Assembly (NCBI GenBank): GCA_913773715.1
Contig: CAJYHD010000161.1
Location: forward strand, 1-8,075
Reading direction: 5' to 3'
DNA from: an uncultured Sphingobium sp.
GTDB taxonomy: Bacteria; Pseudomonadota; Alphaproteobacteria; Sphingomonadales; Sphingomonadaceae
DNA length: 8,075 bases
The notes beneath the pieces were generated by a model that saw only the letters and a list, made by a program, of their open reading frames with translations, was not told the origin of the DNA and did no database searches. Each line of letters opens with the position of its first letter. Positions within the stretch are counted from its first letter, which is position 1. The translations under genes and the position numbers were made by a program. Of this stretch, positions 1 through 7,706 are shown in pieces.

Positions 1-909
1 CAGGTCGAACTCATGCCGATACCAGACCATGCCGTTATAGTCCGCGAGCGCAGGCACCCCCCATTCCTCCCAGGGTCCGATCCTGGGCACGTCGGTCCAG
101 GCGACGGCGCTTTCCGGCTGCCAGGGTTCCTTGCCCACGGCATCGCCTGTCGCCTTGCGCCACCATGTCTCCCACTGCGCGGAGGACGCCCGCTCCGCCG
201 CGAAGGGATCGCGTCCATGCAGGGATACCAGCGCGGCATCCTTTTCGTTGCCGACCATCGCCTGCGCAGCAGCGCCCATCCAAGGGCTGATCCGCGACCC
301 GCCCCAACTGCTTGCAATCGCACCGATCGGGACTTTTGCGGTCTTGCGCAGTTCGCGAGCCATGTAGAAGCATGCGGCGGAGAAATTCGGCACGCTATCC
401 GGGCCGGATAATTTCCAGACCGGGGCTTCGGGAAAGTCCCTCAGCGGCGTGTCCGCTACCGCTCGCGGCACGAGCATCAGCCGCAGATCACTGTCGGCCG
501 ACGCCCTGATCTGTCCGCCTGCATACTGTGCATTGCGGACTTCCAGCTCCATGTTCGATTGACCCGAACATAGAAACACGTCCCCGACTGCGACATCCCG
601 CGACGATATGCTGCCCGACGCTGCCTTGGCTATAAGCGTGACCGGCCCGGTCTGCGTGATCGGATCGAACCGAGCGACAAAGCGCCCGTCCTTGTCCGCG
701 CGCGCTGGTCTGGTAGTGGATCCCAGCGTCACCGACACCGATTCCTGCGGCGCGGCGCGGCCGCTAATCGTCACAGGGTAATCGCGCTGGATGACCGCAT
801 GGTCGCCGAACATCGGGTCGAACGCCGGGGCAGCCATAGCGGCAATTGTGAGGCTGACATATAGCGGGGCCGCCGACACCCAGCGCAAACGACTGGTCCA
901 ACTACTCAT
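1..909 (-). CDS. sialate O-acetylesterase-type carbohydrate esterase (N-terminal part, runs off left edge)
   Basis: An exported SGNH/SASA-family esterase, expected to remove O-acetyl groups from sugars (sialate or plant polysaccharide side chains) in the periplasm. The 303 visible codons read open to the window edge, so the C-terminus is missing; relatives are usually about 500-680 residues. Residues 1-27 form a signal peptide (basic start, hydrophobic core, AMAA just before the mature PAFDPMFGD). A small beta domain follows. GQSNM at 116-120 is the family block I, with Ser118 as nucleophile, and SWGG at 201-204 is the next conserved block. The Trp-rich segment around 246-303 resembles the inserted carbohydrate-binding-like domain of this family. 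The catalytic Asp/His region would lie beyond the edge. The start at 909 is supported by GGAGG at 919-923, 9 nt upstream. It is divergent from the esterase at 1018 and shares an operator-like palindrome with it, suggesting joint control. In a sphingomonad-like genome, plant hemicellulose or pectin is a likelier substrate than sialic acid; that is inference. Confidence 0.9.
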   Translation of the reverse strand, partial: MSSWTSRLRWVSAAPLYVSLTIAAMAAPAFDPMFGDHAVIQRDYPVTISGRAAPQESVSVTLGSTTRPARADKDGRFVARFDPITQTGPVTLIAKAASGSISSRDVAVGDVFLCSGQSNMELEVRNAQYAGGQIRASADSDLRLMLVPRAVADTPLRDFPEAPVWKLSGPDSVPNFSAACFYMARELRKTAKVPIGAIASSWGGSRISPWMGAAAQAMVGNEKDAALVSLHGRDPFAAERASSAQWETWWRKATGDAVGKEPWQPESAVAWTDVPRIGPWEEWGVPALADYNGMVWYRHEFDL

Positions 910-929
910 GACTTTTATCCTCCCCTCGA

Positions 930-958
930 TTGCTTTGGCTATATGATAGCGCTATCTT
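930..958 (+). promoter_or_regulatory. possible sigma70-like promoter for the alpha/beta-hydrolase, overlapping the operator
   Basis: TTGCTT (930-935) and TATCTT (953-958) are 17 bp apart. They match the TTGACA/TATAAT consensus at 3 and 4 of 6 positions. The -10-like hexamer lies within the palindrome at 942-959, which would give repression by occlusion. The hexamer matches are weak and the call is mainly positional. Confidence 0.3.
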
Positions 959-959
959 A
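942..959. promoter_or_regulatory. LacI-family-type operator palindrome in divergent promoter region
   Basis: TATGATAGCGCTATCTTA contains a perfect 12-bp inverted repeat, GATAGCGCTATC (945-956), and two further matching pairs outside one mismatch. The central CG and overall form are like LacI/GalR-family operators of sugar-utilisation genes in alphaproteobacteria and xanthomonads (recalled pattern). It sits between the start codons at 909 and 1018 of two divergent exported esterases, so one bound regulator could control both. The regulator gene itself is not in the window. Confidence 0.6.
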
Positions 960-1017
960 CTGATGATAACAGAGAATAAGCGAGACGAAATCCGCGCTCC
1001 GGACAGAAGAGGATATT

Positions 1018-1968
1018 ATGAAGGCAAGTTCACGCTTTTCCCTGACCAAGCGTCTCGTAATTGGTTTCGCAGCCTGCTCGCTCATCGCTCCGGCGATGAC
1101 CCATGCACAGGCCGACAAGGATAAGATGACGCCGATGGAGATCCCGGCGCAGCCCGACGCGATCGAACTCAACACTGGCCCCCTACCCGGCGCAACCGCG
1201 AAGGAAAGCTGGCATCGCCAATATGGCAGCCGTTTTGCCCGCAACGTGACCGTCGCGACGCTCACCCCCTTCTTGCCCGATCCGGCCAAGGCGTCTGGCG
1301 CTGCGATCATCGTCGCACCTGGCGGCGGCTTCCGCACGCTGTCGATGGACAATGAAGGCTATGACGTCGCAAAGGCGCTGGCGGCAAAGGGCGTTGCTGC
1401 CTTCGTGATAAAGTATCGCCTGCGCCAGACGCCCGCCGACATGGCGGGTTTCGAGAAGTCCATGCAGGAAATGTTCTCGAGCGCAGCGCGCAGGCCGCTT
1501 CCCGCCGCCAACCATGCCGCTCAGGATCTGGCCCCGCAGTTGGCGGATTCGACCGCAGCCTTCCGCATGATCCGCAGCCGCGCCTCGCAATGGCATGTCG
1601 ATCCCGACCGCATCGGCATGATCGGCTTTTCGGCGGGCGCCATGCTGACCATGGCGACGACCCTTTCCACCGATGCGAAGCCCGCCTTCATCGGCAACGT
1701 CTACGGCCCGTTGGGCAGCATGACTGTGCCGCAAGACGCGCCGCCGATGTTCGCAGCGATCGCGGCGGACGATCCCCTGTTCGGCAATCGGGATTTCAAG
1801 CTGATCGACGACTGGCGCGCAGCCAAGCGCCCCGTCGAGTTTCATCTCTATGAACGCGGCGGCCATGGGTTTGGCATGTACCCCAAGCCGACGACCAGCA
1901 CCGGCTGGTTCGATGCCTTCGTTCGCTGGATTGACATGCATGGCATGCTGAAGCCCAAGGCGCGCTGA
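1018..1968 (+). CDS. exported alpha/beta-hydrolase, probable carbohydrate (acetyl/feruloyl-type) esterase
   Basis: A 316-residue alpha/beta-hydrolase of the dienelactone hydrolase/BD-FAE/acetyl-esterase type, probably cleaving ester decorations from plant polysaccharides in the periplasm. Residues 1 to about 32 form a Sec signal peptide: KR near the start, the hydrophobic core LVIGFAACSLIAPAM, and a THAQA cleavage region. GGGF at 102-105 forms the oxyanion hole. GFSAG at 203-207 is the nucleophile elbow, with Ser205. Asp251 or Asp252 in IAADDPLF and His283 in GGHGFG complete a plausible triad. The length is normal for the group. The ATG at 1018 is preceded by a purine-rich AGAAGAGGA site about 5 nt upstream. 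It diverges from the SASA esterase at 909 with a LacI-type palindrome between them, which supports a sugar-responsive deacetylation role. The exact substrate cannot be read from the sequence; peptidase or lactonase activity is less likely. Confidence 0.85.
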   Translation: MKASSRFSLTKRLVIGFAACSLIAPAMTHAQADKDKMTPMEIPAQPDAIELNTGPLPGATAKESWHRQYGSRFARNVTVATLTPFLPDPAKASGAAIIVAPGGGFRTLSMDNEGYDVAKALAAKGVAAFVIKYRLRQTPADMAGFEKSMQEMFSSAARRPLPAANHAAQDLAPQLADSTAAFRMIRSRASQWHVDPDRIGMIGFSAGAMLTMATTLSTDAKPAFIGNVYGPLGSMTVPQDAPPMFAAIAADDPLFGNRDFKLIDDWRAAKRPVEFHLYERGGHGFGMYPKPTTSTGWFDAFVRWIDMHGMLKPKAR

Positions 1969-1975
1969 GGCACCG

Positions 1976-2009
1976 GCGGGATGCGGCACTTCGACAAGCC
2001 GCATCCCGC
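1976..2009 (+). terminator. strong hairpin after the alpha/beta-hydrolase, possible terminator without a T-tract
   Basis: A perfect 12-bp inverted repeat (GCGGGATGCGGC at 1976-1987, its complement at 1998-2009) has a 10-nt loop, ACTTCGACAA. It begins 7 nt after the stop codon at 1966-1968. No T-run follows, so it is not a textbook intrinsic terminator. It may act as a 3'-end stabiliser, a Rho-assisted terminator, or a boundary to the decayed regulator on the other strand. Confidence 0.5.
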
Positions 2010-2011
2010 GT

Positions 2012-2421
2012 CGATGCAGCCATCGCGCCCACGACGATGCGCCCGCTTTCGCGCCCCTGGAGTTCGGCAATCGCCCGGTGCAAAGACGGTTCGGTGACGC
2101 CCGATCGTTCCGTCGCCGCCGCGTAGCTCCCGTCTCGCCGGTGTGACCAGAGCGCGGATGTGCGCCGCCGTCACCCGGCTGCTGCCGATTAAGCGCAGCG
2201 CACTATCCGCGCGCGGTTTGAAGCACAGGGCAGCCGATGTCGGAACCATGCTGCTCGACCCGCGCTCGAACAGGCGTACGCCCAGTTGCGCCTCCAGCTT
2301 CGCGATCCCCCTGCGTCACGCTGGCTGGGTCAGATTGACCATCCGCGCGCACTGATGCTTCCATGCTCGACCACGGCGGACAGGGCGGCAAGATGGCGGA
2401 TATGATTTGATCGGGCTGCAT
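2012..2421 (-). pseudogene. decayed LysR-type regulator with tandem HTH domains (LigR/GalR-like position)
   Basis: Minus-strand remnant of a LysR-family regulator, readable only by changing frame. From an ATG at 2421-2419 (MQPDQ) the homology runs: HIRHLAALSAVVEHGSISA from 2404; MVNLTQP from 2342; VTQ from 2319; IAKLEAQLGVRLFERGSS from 2306, continuing to VTAAHIRALV; then GSYAAATERSGVTEPSLHRA and GRIVVGAM, ending near 2021. This implies indels near 2405, 2345, 2322, 2309 and 2130. The first block is a typical LysR winged HTH. The later GSYAAA...VTEPSLHRAIAEL is a second HTH-like module, as in the tandem-HTH LysR proteins I recall from sphingomonads. About 50 residues normally found between the second HTH and the GREAGRIVVGA segment are missing, as is almost the whole effector domain. 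It diverges from the lig remnants, as expected of their regulator. It cannot encode a working protein. That it controlled lig genes is inference from position. Confidence 0.85.
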
Positions 2422-2525
2422 CGATTCGAATTAGCAAAATCTTATGCCTTCCGAATAGATTGCTTGGCGACTTTTGCGTTTTTTGTCCATTTCAATGTCA
2501 CTTTAACGCTTCGGGAGCCGAGACC
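2422..2525. promoter_or_regulatory. relict divergent regulatory region between the decayed LysR gene and the lig remnants
   Basis: This 104-bp gap is visibly more AT-rich than its surroundings, as a divergent promoter region would be. ATTAGCAAAATCTTAT (2430-2445) is an imperfect dyad containing a T-N11-A core, the general form of LysR binding sites. GGGAG at 2513-2517 lies 8 nt before the relict LigK ATG at 2526. Both flanking genes are broken, so any remaining promoter activity would drive only non-coding RNA or read through toward poxB. The LysR box call is weak because the motif is short. Confidence 0.35.
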
Positions 2526-3408
<883 letters not shown>

Positions 3409-3454
3409 TGGGGGTTCACCCCTACACCAGCCTGCATCTGCGGAGACATATTCG

Positions 3455-5200
3455 ATGTCCAAAGCCACGATCGCCGACCTGTTTGCCCAGACGCTCGACC
3501 TTGCCGGGGTAAAGCGCATCTACGGCGTGGTGGGCGACAGTCTGAACGGCATCACTGACAGCCTGCGCAAACAGGGCAAGATCGACTGGATCCATGTCCG
3601 CAACGAAGAAGCAGGAGCTTTTGCCGCTGGCGCGGAAGCGCAACTGACGGGTCGGTTGGCCGTGTGCGCCGGATCATGCGGTCCGGGTAACATGCACCTT
3701 ATCAACGGCCTTTATGATTGCCACCGGACCCGCGTGCCCGTACTCGCCATTGCCGCTCAGATCCCCAGCGCGGAAATTGGCTCCAACTATTTTCAGGAAA
3801 CCAAGCCCGAGCATCTGTTCCGCGATTGCAGCGTCTATTGCGAGACGATCAGCGATGCGAGCCAGATGCCGCGTACACTCGATACCGCAATCCGCGCCGC
3901 CGTCGGCCATCGGGGGGTCGCGGTCGTCTCCATCTCCGGCGACGTCGCATTGCGCTTGGCGGAAGGGCAAATCGCAAGGTCGACGGCGGCACTATTGCCC
4001 GCCCCACCCGCCATCCATCCTCATCCGCAGCAGCTGGCATCGCTGGCCGAATTGCTGAACGGCGCAGGTCGCATCACCATCCTCGCCGGTCGGGGCTGCG
4101 CGGGCGCGCATCGTCAGTTGCTCGAACTCGCCGACGCTTTGCAAGCCCCCGTCGTTCATGCGCTCGGCGGCAAGGAGCATATCGAATATGACAATGTCTT
4201 CGATGTCGGCATGACGGGTCTGATCGGTTTCTCGTCGGGCTATGACGCGATGATGGCGTGCGACATGCTGCTGATGCTGGGCACCGACTTTCCCTATCGC
4301 CAATTCCTGCCGACCAAGGCCAAGGTCGCGCAGATCGACACACGGCCCGAGAACCTTGGACGCCGTACAGCGATCGACCTGGGACTGGTCGGCGATGTGG
4401 GTCTGACGATCGACGCTTTGCTTCCTCTTTTGAAAGAGGGCCGAGACGGCCAGTTCCTCGCCTCCGCGCGCGACGATTATACCAAGGCGCGCAAGGTCCT
4501 CGACGAGCTGGCGCAAGGAGAACCGGGCGGCATTCTCCACCCCCAGCATGTCGCCCGCGTATTGAGCGAACAGGCGAGCGACGACGCCATCTTCACGTGC
4601 GACGTGGGAACGCCGGTCATCTGGGCGGCACGCTATCTCAAGATGAACGGGCGGCGGCGATTGCTTGGTTCGTTCAACCACGGATCGATGGCCAATGCAC
4701 TGCCCCAGGCGATCGGAGCGCAGGCATCGCATCCGCAGCGGCAGGTGGTCAGCATGTCCGGCGACGGTGGCCTTGCCATGCTGATGGGCGAAATGCTGAC
4801 GGTGAAGCAGCTTGGCCTGCCGGTGAAGATCATCGTTTTTAACAACGGCTCGCTCGGCTTCGTCGAAATGGAGATGAAGGTCGCAGGCCTCGTCGAAACC
4901 GGCGTGTCGCTAGACAACCCGGATTTCGCCGCCATGGCCCGCAGCATCGGGATTCATGGCGTCCGCGCAACCGATCCTGCCGATCTCGAGGGTGCGATGC
5001 AGGAGGTTCTGTCGCACCCGGGGGCCGCGCTGCTCGACGCCGTGACCGCCCGCGATGAGTTGCCCATGCCACCCAAGATCACGCTTGAGCAGATGAAGGG
5101 CTTCACCCTCTACATGGCGAAGGCGATTATCAGCGGCCGGGGCGATGAGGTGATCGAACTGGGCAAGACGAACAAGGGTCTACTCGGCCAGTTCTTCTGA
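3455..5200 (+). CDS. poxB: PoxB-type pyruvate dehydrogenase (quinone)
   Basis: A thiamine diphosphate- and FAD-dependent peripheral membrane enzyme that oxidatively decarboxylates pyruvate to acetate and CO2 and passes electrons to ubiquinone. The 581-residue protein aligns from memory almost end to end with E. coli PoxB (572 residues). Seen in sequence: GVVGDSLNGITDSL (about 25-37); the ThDP-activating Glu51 in RNEEAGAFAAGAEAQL; CAGSCGPGN (71-79); FQETKPEHLFRDC; the central FAD domain with GRGCAGAH and GMTGLIGFSSG; then the C-terminal ThDP domain with TCDVGTP and LGSFNHGSMANA. The ThDP/Mg motif runs from GDGG at 436-439 to NN at 463-464. The tail GFTLYMAKAIISGRGDEVIEL matches the region where PoxB becomes lipid-binding and activated. 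The start at 3455 is chosen because GGAG (3442-3445) lies 9 nt upstream and homology begins there; the same frame opens to 3389 but that extension is non-homologous. No key residue is missing. It follows the decayed lig fragments and precedes an unrelated alpha-glucosidase. Confidence 0.95.
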   Translation: MSKATIADLFAQTLDLAGVKRIYGVVGDSLNGITDSLRKQGKIDWIHVRNEEAGAFAAGAEAQLTGRLAVCAGSCGPGNMHLINGLYDCHRTRVPVLAIAAQIPSAEIGSNYFQETKPEHLFRDCSVYCETISDASQMPRTLDTAIRAAVGHRGVAVVSISGDVALRLAEGQIARSTAALLPAPPAIHPHPQQLASLAELLNGAGRITILAGRGCAGAHRQLLELADALQAPVVHALGGKEHIEYDNVFDVGMTGLIGFSSGYDAMMACDMLLMLGTDFPYRQFLPTKAKVAQIDTRPENLGRRTAIDLGLVGDVGLTIDALLPLLKEGRDGQFLASARDDYTKARKVLDELAQGEPGGILHPQHVARVLSEQASDDAIFTCDVGTPVIWAARYLKMNGRRRLLGSFNHGSMANALPQAIGAQASHPQRQVVSMSGDGGLAMLMGEMLTVKQLGLPVKIIVFNNGSLGFVEMEMKVAGLVETGVSLDNPDFAAMARSIGIHGVRATDPADLEGAMQEVLSHPGAALLDAVTARDELPMPPKITLEQMKGFTLYMAKAIISGRGDEVIELGKTNKGLLGQFF

Positions 5201-5211
5201 CGGTTTTGCGT

Positions 5212-5251
5212 GCGGCGTTGACCTTACCCTAAAGGGACGCGCAACCGCCGC
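5212..5251 (+). terminator. weak imperfect hairpin downstream of poxB
   Basis: GCGGCGTTG (5212-5220) can pair with CAACCGCCGC (5242-5251) with one bulged base. The loop holds a small inner inverted repeat, CCCTAAAGGG. It begins about 12 nt after the poxB stop and there is no T-run. It may attenuate or end poxB transcription before the alpha-glucosidase, but the structure is modest and could be chance in GC-rich DNA. Confidence 0.3.
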
Positions 5252-5321
5252 CATCGCTCCATCACATATCTTGGGTTATTACGCGGCGCGAAGTAGCAAA
5301 TCAGTAGACCGGAAGCCGCCC

Positions 5322-6935
5322 ATGATCGATGCCCCGACGATGTTCGACACGCCCTGGTGGAAGGGCGCGGTCCTTTATCAGATTTACCCGCGCAGCTTTC
5401 AGGATAGTAACGGCGACGGCATCGGCGACCTCAACGGCATCACGCGGCGTCTGGAGCATGTGGCGAAGCTTGGCGTCGATGCGATCTGGATTTCGCCCTT
5501 CTTCACCTCGCCGATGCGCGATTTCGGCTATGACATCGCCGATTATTGCGACGTCGATCCGATATTCGGCACGCTTAGCGATTTCGACACGCTGGTTTTG
5601 CGCGCCCACGAACTCGGACTTAAGGTGACGATCGATCAGGTCTTTGCGCATACGTCAGACCTGCACGAATGGTTCGCGCAGAGCCGTGCCAGCCGATCAG
5701 CGGAAAAGGCCGACTGGTATGTCTGGCATGATCCCAACCCCGATGGCACCCCGCCCAACAACTGGCAGTCGGTCTTCGGCGGTCCGGCTTGGACCTGGGA
5801 TGCGCGGCGTGGCCAATATTATATGCACCAGTTTTTAAGTTCGCAGCCGCAGCTCAACGTCCATAACCCGGCGGTCCAAGACGCGTTGCTGGGCGTCATG
5901 CGCTTCTGGCTTGACCGGGGCGTCGATGGCTTTCGCCTAGATGCCCTCAACCATTCGATGCACGACCCGGAATTCCGCGACAATCCGCCAGCGCCCGATG
6001 ACGGCTCGCTCCGGACCCGTCCGTTCGACTTCCAGATCAAGCGTTACAGCCAGTCGCATCCCGATGTCGTCGCCTTCATCAAACGCATCCGCGCGCTCTG
6101 CGACGACTATGGCGCGATCTTCACCGTGGCCGAAGTCGGCGGCGCATTCGCCGAGGAGGAAATGAAAGCCTACACGCAAGGCGAAACCCACCTCAACAGC
6201 GCTTACGGCTTCAACTTCCTCTACGCCGATGCGCTGACACCTGCGCTTGTGCAGGACACCGTCGAGCGCTGGCCTGCTCAGCCCGGCATGGGCTGGCCGA
6301 GTTGGGCGTTCGAAAATCACGACGCGCCCCGTGCCTTGTCCCGCTGGTGCGCGCTGGAGGATCGTCCAGCCTTCGCGCGCATGAAGGCTGCACTGCTCGT
6401 CAGTTTGCGCGGCAACGCCATTCTCTATCAGGGCGAGGAACTGGGCATCACGCAGGTGGACATCCCCTTCGAGCAATTGCAGGACCCCGAAGCCATCGCT
6501 AACTGGCCGCTCACCCTGTCACGCGATGGGGCACGAACGCCAATCCCGTGGAGCGCTGCGGCTCCATATGGCGGATTTTCCGAAGCGAAACCTTGGCTGC
6601 CGCTTGGTGACGAGAATATCGCACGCGCGGTTGCGGTGCAGGAGGCGGATGCCGAGTCGCTCCTCAATCACACCCGCGCCATGCTCGCGCTGCGAAAGGC
6701 CAGCCCCGCGCTGCGGTTTGGCGATCTCGACGTCGTGCTGGCTGACGATGTGCGCCTTCTGTTCCGTCGCCGGTATGGCGATCAGTCCTTGCTCTGCATC
6801 TTCAATCTGTCGCCACATCCGGCAGATTGGCCCGAGGGCGTTGCGACCACTGGAGAAGTGCTCACCGCGATCAACGGAGCGACACCTGAAACGCTGCCAC
6901 CTTACGGCGCACTGCTGATCGCGGAAAAGCCCTAG
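5322..6935 (+). CDS. GH13 family alpha-glucosidase (GH13_23-like)
   Basis: A 537-residue glycoside hydrolase family 13 enzyme that releases glucose from alpha-linked di- and oligosaccharides such as maltose or related glucosides. No signal peptide is visible, so it probably acts in the cytoplasm. The start PWWKGAVLYQIYPRSF leads to the Ca-binding loop DSNGDGIGDLNG (28-39). Conserved region I is DQVFAHTS (105-112); region II is GFRLDALN with nucleophile Asp207; region III is VAEVGG with acid/base Glu271; region IV is FENHD with Asp334. QVDIPFEQLQDPEAIANWP (378-396) is typical of the GH13_23 alpha-glucosidases known from alphaproteobacteria. A small C-terminal beta domain follows to the stop. 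ATG 5322 is chosen because GGAAG lies 6 nt upstream; a TTG at 5271 in frame adds a tail with no homology, and ATG 5340 is a possible alternative. Substrate preference (maltose, isomaltose, sucrose, trehalose) cannot be fixed. No transporter or TonB receptor is adjacent. Confidence 0.93.
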   Translation: MIDAPTMFDTPWWKGAVLYQIYPRSFQDSNGDGIGDLNGITRRLEHVAKLGVDAIWISPFFTSPMRDFGYDIADYCDVDPIFGTLSDFDTLVLRAHELGLKVTIDQVFAHTSDLHEWFAQSRASRSAEKADWYVWHDPNPDGTPPNNWQSVFGGPAWTWDARRGQYYMHQFLSSQPQLNVHNPAVQDALLGVMRFWLDRGVDGFRLDALNHSMHDPEFRDNPPAPDDGSLRTRPFDFQIKRYSQSHPDVVAFIKRIRALCDDYGAIFTVAEVGGAFAEEEMKAYTQGETHLNSAYGFNFLYADALTPALVQDTVERWPAQPGMGWPSWAFENHDAPRALSRWCALEDRPAFARMKAALLVSLRGNAILYQGEELGITQVDIPFEQLQDPEAIANWPLTLSRDGARTPIPWSAAAPYGGFSEAKPWLPLGDENIARAVAVQEADAESLLNHTRAMLALRKASPALRFGDLDVVLADDVRLLFRRRYGDQSLLCIFNLSPHPADWPEGVATTGEVLTAINGATPETLPPYGALLIAEKP

Positions 6936-7693
6936 CGGGGCGCCATTCGGATCGCGCCGTCGAGCCGGATCACCTCGCCGTTCAGCATCGGATTTCGCAC
7001 GACCGCTTCGACCAGTTGCGCATATTCCGCAGGCTTGCCGAGGCGGCTGGGGTGCGGAACCATCGCCCCCAACGCATCCTGCACATGTTGCGGGAAGCCT
7101 TCGACCATCGGCGTCAGAAAAATGCCCGGTGCGATCGTCATCACCCGGATCTTGTGGCTGGCCAGATCCCGCGCAATCGGCAACGTCATGCTGACCACCC
7201 CGCCCTTGGACGCAGCATAAGCGGCCTGCCCCATCTGCCCGTCATAGGCCGCCACGGACGCCGTGTTGACGATAACGCCGCGCTCGCCCTCAACGTCCTC
7301 CATCGATGCCAGAGCCGCAGAGAATTGCGCGATGAGGTTGAACGTGCCGATCAGGTTGACCGCGATCGTCTTGGTAAAAAGGTCGAGCGGATGCGGCACG
7401 TTCTCCTTGCCAATCGTCTTTGCGGCAGGCGCAATGCCCGCGCAGTTCACGAGGATTCGCGCGGTGCCATGCGCGCCCCGCGCGGCGTCGATACCGTCGG
7501 CGACGCTGGTCTCGTCCGCCACGTTCACGGACGCGTAAAGACCGCCAATCTCCTGCGCGGTTGCCTGCCCGGTTTCCTCGTTAAGATCGAAGATGGCAAC
7601 CTTTGCCCCATGAGCAGCCAGCATCTGCGCACTGGCCTTGCCGAGACCCGACGCCCCGCCGGTGACGATCGCCGCTATATTGCGGATATCCAT
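6932..7693 (-). CDS. SDR-family 3-hydroxyacyl-CoA dehydrogenase (HSD10/type II-like)
   Basis: A 253-residue classical short-chain dehydrogenase/reductase, most like type II 3-hydroxyacyl-CoA dehydrogenases that oxidise 3-hydroxyacyl-CoA with NAD in fatty or branched acyl degradation. The cofactor motif is TGGASGLG (11-18). Asp36 at the end of the second strand (AIFDL) indicates NAD rather than NADP. NCAG occurs at 83-86; the catalytic residues are Ser146 (NTAS), Tyr159 and Lys163 (YAASK). The C-terminal GEVIRLDGAIRM matches this subgroup. ATG 7693 is preceded by AAGGGGGA about 6 nt upstream; the frame stays open upstream to 7885 but that stretch is antisense to the thiolase frame's gene and non-homologous. 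It lies 13 nt after the thiolase stop, so the two are almost surely one transcript. Its TAG overlaps the alpha-glucosidase TAG in a shared CTAG. An acetoacetyl-CoA reductase role is less likely given the Asp36 signature. Confidence 0.9.
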   Translation of the reverse strand: MDIRNIAAIVTGGASGLGKASAQMLAAHGAKVAIFDLNEETGQATAQEIGGLYASVNVADETSVADGIDAARGAHGTARILVNCAGIAPAAKTIGKENVPHPLDLFTKTIAVNLIGTFNLIAQFSAALASMEDVEGERGVIVNTASVAAYDGQMGQAAYAASKGGVVSMTLPIARDLASHKIRVMTIAPGIFLTPMVEGFPQHVQDALGAMVPHPSRLGKPAEYAQLVEAVVRNPMLNGEVIRLDGAIRMAPR

Positions 7694-7706
7694 CGATAGT
7701 CCCCCT

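Noticed and set aside
1183..2070. 295-codon open frame on the minus strand
   Set aside because: It lies antisense to the alpha/beta-hydrolase, which has a signal peptide, a catalytic triad and an RBS. The translation is Arg/Ala/Gly-rich without family motifs, a typical GC-rich shadow.
3992..4732. 246-codon open frame on the minus strand
   Set aside because: It is antisense to the well-conserved poxB and has no recognisable domain, so it is a product of codon-position GC bias.
5271..5321. TTG start giving a longer alpha-glucosidase
   Set aside because: The 17 extra residues do not match the family, and ATG 5322 has GGAAG upstream. The sequence also does not resemble a signal peptide.
7016..7699. 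227-codon open frame on the plus strand
   Set aside because: It is the complement of the SDR dehydrogenase gene, which carries all its catalytic motifs; this frame has none.
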